A stretch of 64,000 bases of DNA from Carnegiea gigantea (taxonomy: Eukaryota; Streptophyta; Magnoliopsida; Caryophyllales; Cactaceae). The notes under the pieces were generated by a model. That model made no database searches. It saw only the letters and a program-made list of their open reading frames with translations, and had not been told where the DNA came from. The position numbers and the translations under genes are program-made. The first letter of the stretch is position 1. Every line of letters starts with the position of its first letter. The stretch is taken from assembly GCA_029747015.1 (NCBI GenBank), contig JAKOGI010000023.1:922501-986500 (forward strand). Reading direction: 5' to 3'. This document shows, piece by piece, positions 37,017 to 49,229 of the stretch.

Positions 37017-39523
37017 TGACCTCAAACTGACGAATGATGACAAAAAGGAGGGAGGTGATGATGGTGAACTGATGAATGACGTTGCCTCCAGAACCACCCT
37101 ATGGCAAAAGGTAGCGCCTCCAAGAGCAATAGAAATGGGTGGATGTAAATCAGACAGCGCTACAGACCTCGTATTAGGTCCTCCATTCCCATCAAACACT
37201 GTGACGCCAGAATTAGCTGCGTGAGGGGTAGGATATGCAAGGCCTTCAGCAGGTGAGGGAAGAGCAGGAACTGAAGAAGGTATGGGTGGAGGGAAACAGA
37301 AATCGACCCTCTCACCACAAAACTGAAAGCATATAGTTCCTGCTTGTACAACGGTCACTGCCCCCACAGTAGCCATAAATGGCCTCCCAAGGATGATAGG
37401 GATTTGGGAGTTCTCATCCATCTCTATCACTATAAAGTCGCAGGGGATGATAAACTTACCCGCCTGGATAGGAACGTCCTCCAAAACACCCACAGGTCGG
37501 CTGAGGGTGCCATCCGCTAGTTGTATGAGGTGGTGGTGGGCCTTAGATGCAACATTTCAAGCTTCTGGCACAGAGAAAGCGGCATTAAACTCACACTGGC
37601 TCCCAAATCACAAAGGGCTTTCTTGATTTGCATACCCCTTATGTAGCAAGGGATAGAGAAGCTACCATGATCCTGCAACTTCGATGGCGACTGACTTTGA
37701 AAGATTAAGCTGCAAACCTCTCCCATAGGGACCACTAGAACTCCCTCGGGCTCACCTCGCTTGGAAAGGAGCTCTCTCAAAAATTTGACGTAAGCTGATG
37801 CTTTCTTAAGAGCCTCTAAAAAAAGGGCATCAGTGTAAACCCTCCTTAGGATATCTATGAATCACGCAAACCGGGGCTCAAGTTGAGAGAGCTTAACTCA
37901 GGCTAACCTCTGAGGGTAAGGAACAGGTGGCTAATAAGGTCGGACTGGAGAAGGTTGATGACCCTCTTCTTCTTGATTCGGAACCCCTTCCTTCTTCAAT
38001 ATAGTTGTTCCTGTAGAAATAGGAATTAGGGCCTCTTCCTGAAGTACCATCATAGCACTTTCCACAACCCCTTCATTTCTCGTATAAACGGCATTGATGT
38101 GACCCCTGGGGTTGACCTCGGGCTGGCTCGGTAGTTATCCCTGCGGTTAGGACAAACTCCTAACCTGTTAAGCAATCTGTGCAATCTGATTGTCCATCAC
38201 CTTTTGATGGGAGGCCATGGCATCGAATTTGGTGTTCATTTGATTGATTTGCTCGCTCAGAACCTCATTTGTCTTGATTTGGGTTGCTATGAAGCGCTCT
38301 ATAAGGTTCTCTACGTTAGACTTAGGTTGTGGAGGTGGTTGTGGGGTAGATGGGTTGTAGGGTGCCCTATGTTGAAAACCAGGGGGCTGAAAGGCATTGG
38401 GTGGCAAGGGGTTGTTGTTCCAGTAGGAGAAGTTATGATGATTTCTCTAACCGGGGTTATATATGTTTGAGTAGGGGCTGGCCTGTAGTGGTGGGCATGG
38501 GTCATAGTTTTGCATTGCATTGGTATGCTCAACGTCTGGGAAAATGGGTTGACACTTAGCAGCAATATGGCCTTGAATGCCACAAATCTCACAAGGGAGC
38601 CCAACCTCAAACATCGCACCCAAGGGACCACCCACTGAACTCCCTGTGGAGGGAGTTCCAAGCTTGTCGATATGCTGCACTAAAGCATCCGCCTTGCTAG
38701 CCAGCATATCCACAACATCCACTCAATAAACCCCACTAGTCCTCGTGGGGGCTGCCCTCTCACCGGACCAATGATAGTTGTTGGAGGCCATCTCCTCTAA
38801 TAAGGCCTTCGTAGCCTCTATCGACTTCCCCATAAGTGCACTGCCAGCTGCAGCGTCGACGGACATCTTCAATGACTGGTCTAATCCATTATAGAAGGTT
38901 TGGATTAGAAGCCAGTCGGGTACTCCGTGGTGGGGGCATTGGCGTTGAAGATCCTCGAACCTTTCCCATGCCTCATAAAGTGACTCATCGCCTCGTTGAG
39001 AGAAGGAGGTGATTTCCATTCTCAACTTAGCGGTCTTGCCCGGGGGAAAGTACTTGCTCAGAAATGCAGTCGATAAGGCCTCCCAGGTGGTGAACGAATT
39101 AAGCTCTTCATTAAGGAGCCAGTCACTGGCTCAGTCCGTCAGCGAGAAGGGGAAGAGCCGAAGTCTGATCGCGTTAGCAGAGACCCTATTGAGCTTGATC
39201 GTGTCATTCTCTGCCAGGAAGTTGCACAGTTGAATATGAGGGTTCTCCGTGGGACGCCTACTAAACTCATCCTTCTCCACGAAGGATACAAGGGCGGGCC
39301 GCAGCTCGAATTTATTCGCTTCGACGGCCGAATTCACAATGGAAGAGGTGACGCCGGTGGCCTACAGTAGGACATAGTCCCGTAGGACCCTAGGATTTCT
39401 CTCGGTCATAGTGCTATCTAGTTGCAATTGCCTTTTCCTTGCACCGCTTTGCCTTCGCGCAGTGGCTTCTATCTCAGGGTCAAAGGGAATGAGTGGTCGC
39501 CCACTCCGACTGCGCCTGTGCAT
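37005..39523 (-). pseudogene. gag: gag-protease region of copy C
   Basis: The minus-strand ATG at 39,523 begins MHRRSRSGRPLIPF. Capsid blocks, a zinc knuckle CEICGIQGHIAAKC (about 38,570-38,615) and a Gln/Pro linker follow. The protease part has CYIRG, CDLGASVSLMPLSL (about 37,585-37,630) and ILGRPFMATVGA. Stops and frame breaks occur within capsid (after FSLTD), after the knuckle and near 37,520. Inactive, but each domain is still recognisable from end to end. Confidence 0.82.
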
Positions 39524-39663
39524 ACAAAGCCAAAAACTACACCAAGCGTAAGCAGGTTCACACAAAGCTAAAAGAACAAGAAGGAAAAGGAAAGGTGGAA
39601 AAGAAAAAGAAAAAGTCTAATCTAAAGCATTTAAAATCGCTTTCGATGCTGAAACAACTAAGC

Positions 39664-39681
39664 TTCCCAGCAACGACGCCA
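39664..39681 (-). other. Primer binding site of copy C (tRNA-Asp, decayed)
   Basis: The minus strand reads TGGCGTCGTTGCTGGGAA, three mismatches from the tRNA-Asp complement, at the standard distance from LTR3. Confidence 0.75.
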
Positions 39682-39687
39682 AAAACT

Positions 39688-40972
39688 TGTTGAGTTAAAA
39701 ATACCGCAAGTGCATAGTGCCAGTTGTAGCTAGCAACGGCAAGTATGGGTTGTGTCCACAAGAAACTCGGCTTCAACCACCGAACAAACCTTTAACACTC
39801 TATTTAGGCCAGAATCTATTAGGAATGGTTTATACTCAATAACAATTGTATTCTACTGAAAGTTACTACTGTTGCCTAAATCAATATTAACGAAAGTCTT
39901 GGATTGGGGTTTACCACACTATCGTGTTCTTTGGACTATAAACTAAATCATGCGAATCTGCCCACACAGACAGCTGAAATGGAATGGCTACAAGTTAAGC
40001 ACATCTACGCCTTCTCTCAAAGGTTATTAAACTGATCAAACTATCCTAGTTATCTATTATCATGAAACTAGAATCACGAAACCACAAGATTGAGTAACCC
40101 TTAATTCCCAATTGAAACCCTAACTATTTTCATGTTAAGAAATCCAATTGCTCACTAAGTAGCTCTAGGCAGAGGATTTAACTCTCGTTAATCTCCTAAA
40201 CCCCAATTACGAACATGAATTAGCCCTCTCAAGCAATTCATCGAACACCTGACATGCTAAGTGAGAGTTCAATTACAACATGGGCATTCATTCACATAAA
40301 TCTAGAATACGAATCCAAATCGCACAATAAGGGCTACACCCAATCCGAGACGATAAATCTAGCCTCTAATCATCATCAAAATCACAACTACAATCACGAA
40401 TATAAACATGATTAAAAATGCTAACTTGAATTAAAACGCAAAGGGAAGAGGGTAAAAGAACGTACTTGCTATTAACTAAAATGATAATCTACCAGATTCA
40501 GCAATCAATTTCAATCCAAAGCTCTCAAATCAAGAACAACCAAAAATAAAAACTAAAAACCTAGAGTTGCTGTTTTCGAGAGAGAGTGAACGAGAGAAGG
40601 AAGAACTCCCCAAATTACAACGCCAAATTACAATTAAACGGGAGGAATTAAAGTGGCACGGTCGTGCCATGCCACTTTGCTGTCTCGCGTTTTCTTACTT
40701 CCTTGGGTGGCACGGTCACCCTGCCTAGCATGGTGCCCTCATGCCACTTCCTTTTGGCTCAAAATCTACCCTTTTGGCTCCTATTTGGCGCAATATTAGC
40801 TAGTTTTCCTCGTTTCTTTTAATCGAACTCCTGAAAACACAAAAACACAACATTTAGGCAGATTTGGTGTAAAGAATGACTAATTAACCTCTATACTCTT
40901 GAAGTTTTATCGAAAATCACAGAAATGAGGGGTAAAAATCATGTCCAAATGGTGTAAAATAGAGGTTTATCA
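39688..40972 (-). repeat. LTR3 of array (5' LTR of copy C)
   Basis: Minus strand starts TGATAAACC and ends CTCAACA. About 1.29 kb. One module of the palindrome cluster (about 18 bases, TGTGGCACGGCACCACCG in LTR2) is missing at about 40,669. Its outer end is the right boundary of the composite. Confidence 0.9.
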
Positions 40973-40977
40973 GAAAC
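40973..40977 (+). repeat. Right GAAAC flank of the composite (candidate target-site duplication)
   Basis: GAAAC follows directly after the last base of LTR3 and matches 17,406-17,410. Confidence 0.6.
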
Positions 40978-43140
40978 CCACTTAGCCTTGCGCCAAACTA
41001 TAGAGATGGTCTTATATATGCAAAAGTCACTTGACCCCAAATCCAACACAGACACCTATTTTGTAATGGTATTTCACCGAATAATGAGCTTAAAAATTGA
41101 TGAATTATGACTCTGTCGAAAGGTGGCCTAGTCTAGTTTTGGGATATGCAAAAATTTCTAGTAGACAGTGCATTTCAATTCCATACAATAGCAAAAATCC
41201 AACTAATACAGTGTACATTTTTCTCTATAATTTTGTTGAATTTTTGTGAATAACCTATGGAGCCTAATAGGTGCAAATTTTAGGTTGTTTAGTTCAATAG
41301 GTGCCTATTTTATTCCTACGTGTGTAAAATTGGCATTGGATTCCATTTGAGAGAGAAATTATCAAGATTATATACATTGTGCACAAATTTTAGTTTTTGA
41401 GCAATTTAGATTTTGGCTCAAATTGTAGAAAATATAGCTATAAACATTGGAGTTCTACATACACGAAATGAATGTATACCCATCAAAGAAGAATCTCCAA
41501 ATGGCATCACTCACATGGGGTGAGTACAACTCTCCCAAATTTTCTAAGAGGATAGGAGAGAGATCATGATATTTCTAGCTCATGGATTCTGTCAAGTCTG
41601 GATTTTAGATTTATTTCTAAAGATAATTTATATAACTCTCATTAGTTGACTTACTAACTTTTTCCCCTCATTTTAAATATTTATAAACCCATTCCAAATG
41701 TATTCTCATATTTGAGTTGTTGATGAATTGAAAGGCAAAATGCTATTTTCTTTAAAATCTCTTAATCTTTATCTCTTCTTAGAGCATGGTGGCTTTGAGC
41801 CTTCGCAAAAGAGATTGAGTAGAACATTTTTAAGTTCTTTTAGGATCTCAATTTTGTGCCCTAATCTCACAATCACCTTGATTGCCGGAGATTAAATCGA
41901 AGGAGGTGTGTCCTTTGTTTTTTTTGTTGTGATTAAGTATGTATGATCTTGGGCTTTAAGGAATTATCCTCATCACTTGTCCTCACTTGCATGCTACCTA
42001 GAAAGGCATTCTAAGTGGGCATCCATCTAAGAATTCTCTACAGCAAGCACGCTTAATTGCGCAGTTTTTAAGAATGGACTCTTCAAAAAGGAAGGTGCAT
42101 ATCTTGTGATATATGTATTGACAACCAATTTTTTAAAATTCACTTTTAACCATACCTAGGGTATTACAGCTAGCTTTTGGTCGTTAAAACAGAGAACTTG
42201 GACCATAGTAGCAGCCAAAGGTTCTTTTTTTTTTTTTTTTTAAGGGGTGAGTTGACTAGATTTGGACATCTAATGAAGTTTGGTGCAGCTGATATACTCT
42301 TCGTCACTTTTTCGTAATGGGCGGGAAGGCATCCGTATGCCTTCATTGTTTAGCTGGTTAAGGAAAGTGATGAAGATTTAAAAGAAGAAAGAAATGATGG
42401 GGAGAAATGACTAAGCGAGAGAATCTGTGACATGTTAGTGAAAAAAAGTTCCATGGACACAGGAAATCTAGAAATTGAAACACCAAGGGGCATTATGGTT
42501 TCCATAGGTGTCTTTGAGCTCATGAATAAATAGTAAGTGGATAAGGCAAGAGATTTGGCAATTGACTATGACTTTATTCAATAACAGAGTGTAAGAAGGA
42601 ACCCCCTTCCATAAGGCTGGAGTTGGCTAGGAGTCAATGGAGTTTTCATGAGCTGATTGATATCTTGGTTTATAGGTTATTAATTTAGCTAGTAGTTTCA
42701 ACTAGGTAGTTTTTCAGTATCTTTTGAGATTTTGTTATTTTTTTCCTACTTTTGGGGTTACTTGTTGTACCCTATTAATAAGTAAAATAAATAAATAAAT
42801 AAGTAAATACCAATTTTTATAGAGGTGCGAGGATACACCAATTATGCTTATACCAGTTACAAGTTTTATACGGCTAACAAAAATGATATCATTTAAAGGT
42901 ATTAGTTATTTTTTTGACACAACTTACATGTGACCAATTTCTTTTTCTAGAGTAAACTATGCATTGAAATTAGCCTCAAGAACGAAACATTCAAAGCAAC
43001 CTCCTAGTCATTTTAATATAGTAGCCTTATGCTTAGTTGTATGTCCTTAGTTTGTTCCTTGTGTTTTTCCCCTATTTTTCTTTGTTTTTTTTGCCAAGAT
43101 GCTATAAGATTTTGAATACGTTGCATCTATCTCGTAAGTT
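40978..43140. other. Non-coding flank with a decayed chromovirus-type LTR fragment
   Basis: About 41,960-42,170 (TTGCATGCTACCTAG, CATCCATCTAAGAATT, AAGCACGCTTAATTG, AAGGAAGGTGCA) matches the fragment at 16,970-17,165 in the same orientation. No coding is recognised elsewhere in the stretch. Confidence 0.45.
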
Positions 43141-43439
43141 TGGTAGTGATTAGAGCTTGAAGATCAAGAAAGAAGGCTTGAACTGATAGATATTTTCTAT
43201 ACTAATTGTGTGAATGAAATTGTAGTAATACGAGGCATTATATGTGCATTATTTTGTGAAAACTTGTTATAGAAAAGTAAAGTCAGTTCCCATTAACAAT
43301 CTAGCTATAACCAACCAAACTACAAAGCTAAAACTCCTCCCATTTTCAAATTGGAGGCCGATTGAGCTCCCACTTTACTATGTATAAGGCGATGTTGTAC
43401 ACTAGGGAAAATTTTAATGAACAAATCTACTAATTGCTA

Positions 43440-44430
43440 CCTGGTTTTAATGTAGCTTAAGGAAATGACCTTCTAGGAGCTGATGTGTAATTTAATGAGA
43501 ATCCACCTTGATATATTTGGTTTTGTCATAGAAAATTGGATTTTTTGCTATGTATATGGTAGCTTTATTGTCCCACTTTTTACAGGAATGAGCTTGATTG
43601 AATTAATGTTGAGCTCATGTAATAGCCTTGATAACGAAGAGAATAGTGAAATTTTTCTTCTAAGACTCATGTAATCTGCTCATAATTTCTCTTGCTTCTT
43701 TGATTCTAAGAGATAAGAATGGAGCCAAGGAAAACGATAAAGTGAGTCATTAATTTTCTAGCCAAATATGAATCACAATATCTTTGCAAAGTAAAAGATT
43801 GATCTTTGCTCATTATAACTTCCAAACTTCGAGCACCCTTAAGGTATCCAACAACATGGACCGCTACCTGGAGATGAGGAACTTATGGATATTTGATAAA
43901 TTAGCTTATGTGCTAGATAGTGACAGCTAAATCAGGCCTTACCTAGGTGAGAAAGTTTAGCTCACCTGTGAGTCGCTGTAAGATGAAGGATCTTAACCTA
44001 GCTCTTCTTTATCTAAAACTATATCTTCATGGAGGCTATAGCTATCACAGTTGAACTCCTTAAGCCAGTCCAAAGTAATGATCTAATGAATGTTTGTAAC
44101 CTCTTCTATAGAATAAGATATAGATGCTTAGTAGACTTGTTTAAGCCCATATAATAACTTTTGAAGTTTATAAATTGCATTGGGAGTACTAGAACTCAAA
44201 CTAGGAGGCACTTTATTGTAAATATCCTCATATAGGTTCTCATATAAAAAGGTGTTCTTCAAATCTAGTTGATGTAAATGCTAATAACTTCCCGGGGATG
44301 ATTAGATTCAAGAACATCAAATTCCTACTGGATTGCTTTATGCCAATCTGGATAAGCAACAATTTCTACATAATTAGTTAGTTTTGTATTTGATGCTGTG
44401 ATTTGAAGAACCTCTTGGCTTTGAGGCATA
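43440..44430 (-). pseudogene. Ty1/copia RT-RNase H remnant
   Basis: Minus-strand reading gives copia pol blocks in the right order: PDWHKAIQ (about 44,345-44,370), HQLDLKNTFLYENLYEDIYN (about 44,220-44,280), KLQKLLYGLKQ (about 44,130-44,170), LKEFNCDSYSL (about 44,040-44,070), VAVHVVGYLKGARSLEVIM (about 43,805-43,865), YCDSYLA (about 43,763-43,783), FLGSILISW, then KATIYIAKNPIFYDKTKYIK (about 43,500-43,565). The section that should hold the catalytic YVDD, between YGLKQ and LKEF, is deleted: only about 70 bases separate them. Stops are frequent. Dead element, older than the Athila copies. Confidence 0.82.
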
Positions 44431-44479
44431 TGTATCTATTGAGGCTACAAAGAAAGTTGGTAGGCATTAATTGATAGAA

Positions 44480-46385
44480 TATTGGTGCCAAGGTTATGGT
44501 ACTCACCCTAGGGCAAAGTGATAAAAAATAATTATAAATAAAAATTTAAGCTCAAAATTAACAAAGAAATAAATGCAGACAAGAGGACATTGAATAGAAT
44601 AGGTCAAAGACCCCAAGAAAAAATTAACATGCAAGAAACAAGGCACACTGATTTTCTAATGGAGTTCAACCTATCAATATGCCTACATCTTCGTCTAAGG
44701 ACTCCTTCCTTAGGAGTGAATCAATTATGTTAACTTCTTCTAAATTACAACTTCAAGAGTCCACCCAGGAACCTTAAATAGTACAACTTTTAAGTACTAG
44801 CTGAGGCAAGTTCACCTTAGACAGTTCTCAGGAAAGATACCACCCTAGCTAAACTTTTTACTTGCAAGTTGGGTTTTCTGAACTCCTTTGCCTCGCAAGG
44901 AATAACCCTACTCCAAGTCTTACTTGAAGTAATTTTTGTAAAACCCTTCTTAGGGAGGACAAGACACTTGCCAACTCTCGCAGCTCTATTATCTCACAAG
45001 GATTTAAATGGTACAATGATTATGATTGATTTGCAATAAAATCTCATAAGAATACAATAACAGTATGAATTTAAGTATGTTATAACGGATGCGATAAAGT
45101 ATGAACAAATTGACAAATACACGCAGATTTAACGTGGTTCACTAACAATTTGTTAGCTACGTCCACAGGCAGAAGAGAGGGATAGTTTTATTGATATTGG
45201 AATACAGAGATACGCATTACATGTTTAAGTCATTGCTTTCTAACAAAAGGGGGCTAAAAAATAGATTCAAGGCATTCTAACAAAGCAGTTTGTGTCTTTG
45301 TGTTGTTTGACGTACTCTTCAATCTTCAACAAGGTCTTTGATTATAGACTTTTAATCGCCAATGGGACCAATGATGCTAAAGCATATAGTTGGTGGAAGT
45401 TCTACAGTATTTTGTTAGAGCCCCTCTTTAACAGCTAGTTGGTCCAAATGCCTCAACTATTGTCGCTTGTTGCTTTTTGTCTTAAGATATGTAACATTAA
45501 GTCTTGGTTTTCTATGGTTTAGGGACCAAGCTTTCAGGCTTTATTAAATGTTTAAGTCATTGCTTTCTTCATTTGCTAAGGCAAACAAGCTCCTTTCAAA
45601 CTTTCACATTGATAACTTCCTTCTAAGGAATGTTGACCTAGAGTTTGCTTTTTGCAAAAAGCCAAATCTGACCAATGCTTAATGTAGAGAACATTTAAAA
45701 CCTGCTTTCTTCATTTCCATAAATTACTATTATTATATTATTGATTTTCAAAATTAATTTTGCCTTTGAAATCTCACATGATGATTAGCAAGATGATTAA
45801 TTAGTTAAACTAGGATTAATTCAATTAACCCATTTAGGCATATTCAGAATATGCTAGTTTTAAGAAACAAATAACATGGCCAAATTATAGAAGTATGAAC
45901 CAATTTAACTAAAACTTGTGCTGTATCTAAGTCTTCCTGGAAATGAACATTTTTTTTTTAATAATTAACACTTTTGCAATGTCATGTAATTTCTAGATTC
46001 AATAAATCTTATCAAGGTGTCATAAAAGCCATTGAAAACATTTTTCAAGTTGGCAGCATTTTATGATACCTACATGGGTAGTCTCTGACAAGTTTGTGAG
46101 GGCCCTAGACTAATATAGTTTAGGGACATTGAACTAAAATTTTGAAATGCTAAGCATTAAGCGACTTTAAGGACTTATTATGCCAATCACTTATGATCTT
46201 CTAAGCATAGATTGAAATTATAGAAACTGGGCATGATCAATTGTGCTTTGATCATAACAAATGTGATTTTGAAGTCAAAATGTTTGGAAAATAATCTCAA
46301 GCACTTTGATACCTCGCAGTGAAGGGATTCCTTACAAAAGTAATAATCACAACCATCCTAAGATGCATAATTATTAAGCAAAATC
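44480..46385. other. Unassigned insertion inside the copia remnant, with LTR-like motifs
   Basis: Separates the copia RT start from the copia integrase, beyond what the CACTA-like element accounts for. Two stretches (44,665-44,705 and 45,125-45,175) resemble the TTTAACGTGGTTC..CCTACGTCCAC wording common near the ends of some copia LTRs. No coding found. Confidence 0.4.
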
Positions 46386-49011
46386 CACTACAAGGGAAAT
46401 ACTTTTTTGTAGCAAATCATCTTTAGCAAATTCTAAATTGCTACAAAAGATAAAAATTCTAAATTAGTTGTAGCGAAAGCTAAGATTGCTACAATATGGC
46501 TTACATGCTATGGAAAATTAATAAAATCGCCACAATAGGAGGCTTTTTAATGTTTCTATTATTTATTTATATCCTTAAAAGAGCAAAAAGGAGAGGTAGG
46601 TTACAACTCTGCTGATTCTTGTAATCCCTAAAAATCTGTCATCTATTCGTATTATGTTCGAGAGGCAGGTAGAGAGGGCCTTAGGGGCAGGGGGAGTGAG
46701 CCACAAACGTAAGAAAAGGAGCATCGAGATTGGTGAATTGAACCCTAAATTTGCTCCTTATAGGTGAAAGGAGACGAGAAACTACAGTTCATTAGAAACA
46801 ATCTTGTGTTGCCTCAATATAGAATCAAATAATCATCGGTGCAGGGTTTATAGTCAGTAAGCATTTTAGGTCAGTAGGATCCATACCCATGTTTCTCATC
46901 TCCTTAATTTGTTACTGTTTTGGTCTAACTCCTTGGGTTTTGCGTATTTAGAATGGTTTATATGCCTAAATTAGCTTTTATTGATCATAAAGGTTGCTGC
47001 TTGTATATTGTGATGGCTTGTGACAATGTTGTTAATGAAAGTGTTAAAGGAGTACTGTTTGTTTTACTCAACTAAGTATATAAATTGAGATCCAAAGAGG
47101 ATAAGTTTGATTTTGTTATAAAATGTTCCTGGTAACGCGCTCTGCTCTCATTCCAAAACGCCTTTACCTATTTGAAGCATCTTCATATCAGATACATCCT
47201 TGAAAATTATTTGTTAGAAAATAACAGTTGAATCATAGAAAATGGCAAAAAACTTTTTTCTCCCCAATCTCCACCATTGTTCGTTTTTTCATCCTCATCT
47301 AACCGTATAATAAATAAATGTGTTGTTTTTATTATCAATTTCTGTAGATTGTGAAAGCTTGGTTTTTGTTCTGATTTAGTTAGTTATATGATATAGGATT
47401 GTGTGATTTTGCTCAGAAAAGAAAAAGGGGACGAAAATGATAGCCTTGTGAAGAGGACCACATGTAAGTGTCTATATATGTGATGAGATGTGTCAGTGCA
47501 AGCATTCTTTTATTATCGTTCATGCTTAGACACATAGAAAAATAGCCAATATGGATTTTAATAGTTTTGCTAGCTCTTTGTAGCTATTCTTACATATCTA
47601 ATTAGAAAAGCTGATATCATTATTAGCTATATAGACCACCAAAAACTCTCTTTCGATGAATTTTTATGGTCTTACCCAAATCAAGTTTCCTTGGAGGGCC
47701 CTTAAAACCTATGGTTTGGTGAAGTGCTTTAGGATATCATTAAATTCTTATGTTACCTACTATGAAATTAAGGTATGCTCTACACTTTTTTTGTGCTTCT
47801 GTAATGGAGAATTATTCGGCCGCTACTTGATTGTGCTATTGTGATCACGATTAGAAAATCAATCCTTTCTAAGTTGTTTTCTTTTCTCCATTACTTTTCT
47901 TTTGATCCTCTTACGTTAAGTTTTTTGAGGGGTAGAACATGGATGGTTCACTTGGTATATTACAACTTCTTGCTCAAACTACTCGTTGGTAGAGATATGT
48001 GTAATTTAATTTATTCAATACTATAGGCATAGTCTTTGTAGTTTGGCCACGAGTATTTCCGTTAATGTTAAAAATGTAAACCACTTTATTTTTCAATTGG
48101 CATTTTTAATTTTTTCGTTACCATTAGTTTAATTGATGGTTATGTCACAGAACTCTAGCAATTGGAAATATTTTTTGGGTTTTCAAGTCTTGCTACAATG
48201 ATAAGCTTATGAAATTGTTTTACCAAATTATTTTCACTGATTCTACTTATTATCTTCCAGTTTTATTCACTAATATCCTTTTTTTTTCTTAGTATTTTTT
48301 ATTTTCATAATGTTCTTTCTTTTCTTCCCTTTTTCTGCATACAGGTTCTTAGGATAATTTCATTGCACATTCACACTGTGAAGAAAGAAGGGGCTCATGA
48401 ATTTGTTTCATTCTTTCCTCAAAATAATTACATATCCTTGCTGTGAACAATATATATGTAATTTTAAGAGTTTTTCCTTGTAATCATGGGATTGAGGAAC
48501 TAGTCATTGTATTGTTTTACCATTATTATTAATAAAATTTCTCTTTTGACAAATATTTTTGGGCATATGCCTATATGCTTGTTTGATTTATAGTATGTCA
48601 TATATTATCGTTTTCATAGATATTAGGTAATCCATATCAAACATGATGATAATAGCAAAAGGTTGGAAAGACTAGGGGCATCTATAATTTGCCACGAAAG
48701 AACTTGAACAGGTCATAATAAATTCTAGCAACATTAACTTGCCCCAAAAATCAACATTTTGTAGTGAATTTGCTCTAGTGCCTAATAATTATCATAAAAG
48801 CCAATATTTCGTGGCAAATTTACTCTTGCGGCAATCTAAAATTTGCTACAAAAGCTTATTCAATTGTTTCAATTTTTAAATTTTCCACAAAAGCCTTGTA
48901 TAATAGACTTTTTTTGGTAACTTTTTAAATTGCCATAAAAAGATTTTGTAACATAATTTTACCATATTGTGACAAAATAAGGTGCTATAAATAATAGTTT
49001 TTCTTGTAATG
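46386..49011. mobile_element. CACTA-like non-autonomous DNA transposon
   Basis: The left end starts CACTACAAGGGAAATACTTT. The right end, reverse-complemented, starts CATTACAAGAAAAACTATT, an En/Spm-type terminal repeat with CACTA changed to CATTA on one side. Subterminal zones at both ends carry many short TTGCTACAAAAG / TTTGTAGCAAAT / TTCGTGGCAAAT words in both orientations, as typical of CACTA elements. The interior of about 2 kb has no transposase; the longest frame (47,656-47,844) is unrecognised. No clear 3-bp duplication (ATC versus GTT), so an end may have been altered. It lies within the copia remnant. Confidence 0.68.
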
Positions 49012-49229
49012 GTTGCATATGTATTCTAGCATTCGATGCATTTTATGTTGCCTTCAAGACCTTCTAGAAGTTGATTAGGACTTGGTTGATGTGAAGCTTA
49101 GTCTAAAGTACTGCCTAATTGATAATTAAAATGAGGCATGACATTGGTGGCTAAGTGTGTTATGTTGTATCAGACTGCAAATTAGAAGGGAAGCCAAAAA
49201 CAAGAAAAATCAAGCAAAAAGAGGAATCA

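Larger units (their letters stand above)
23121..40972 (-). mobile_element. Tandem Athila-like array: LTR-internal-LTR-internal-LTR (copies B and C)
   Basis: On the minus strand three LTRs (39,688-40,972; 31,434-32,721; 23,121-24,404) alternate with two full-length internal regions of about 7.0 kb each (C 32,722-39,687; B 24,405-31,433). The middle LTR is shared. This is the classic product of unequal recombination between LTRs of two copies. Both internals carry the same loss of RT, RNase H and integrase, so that deletion predates the duplication. Confidence 0.88.
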
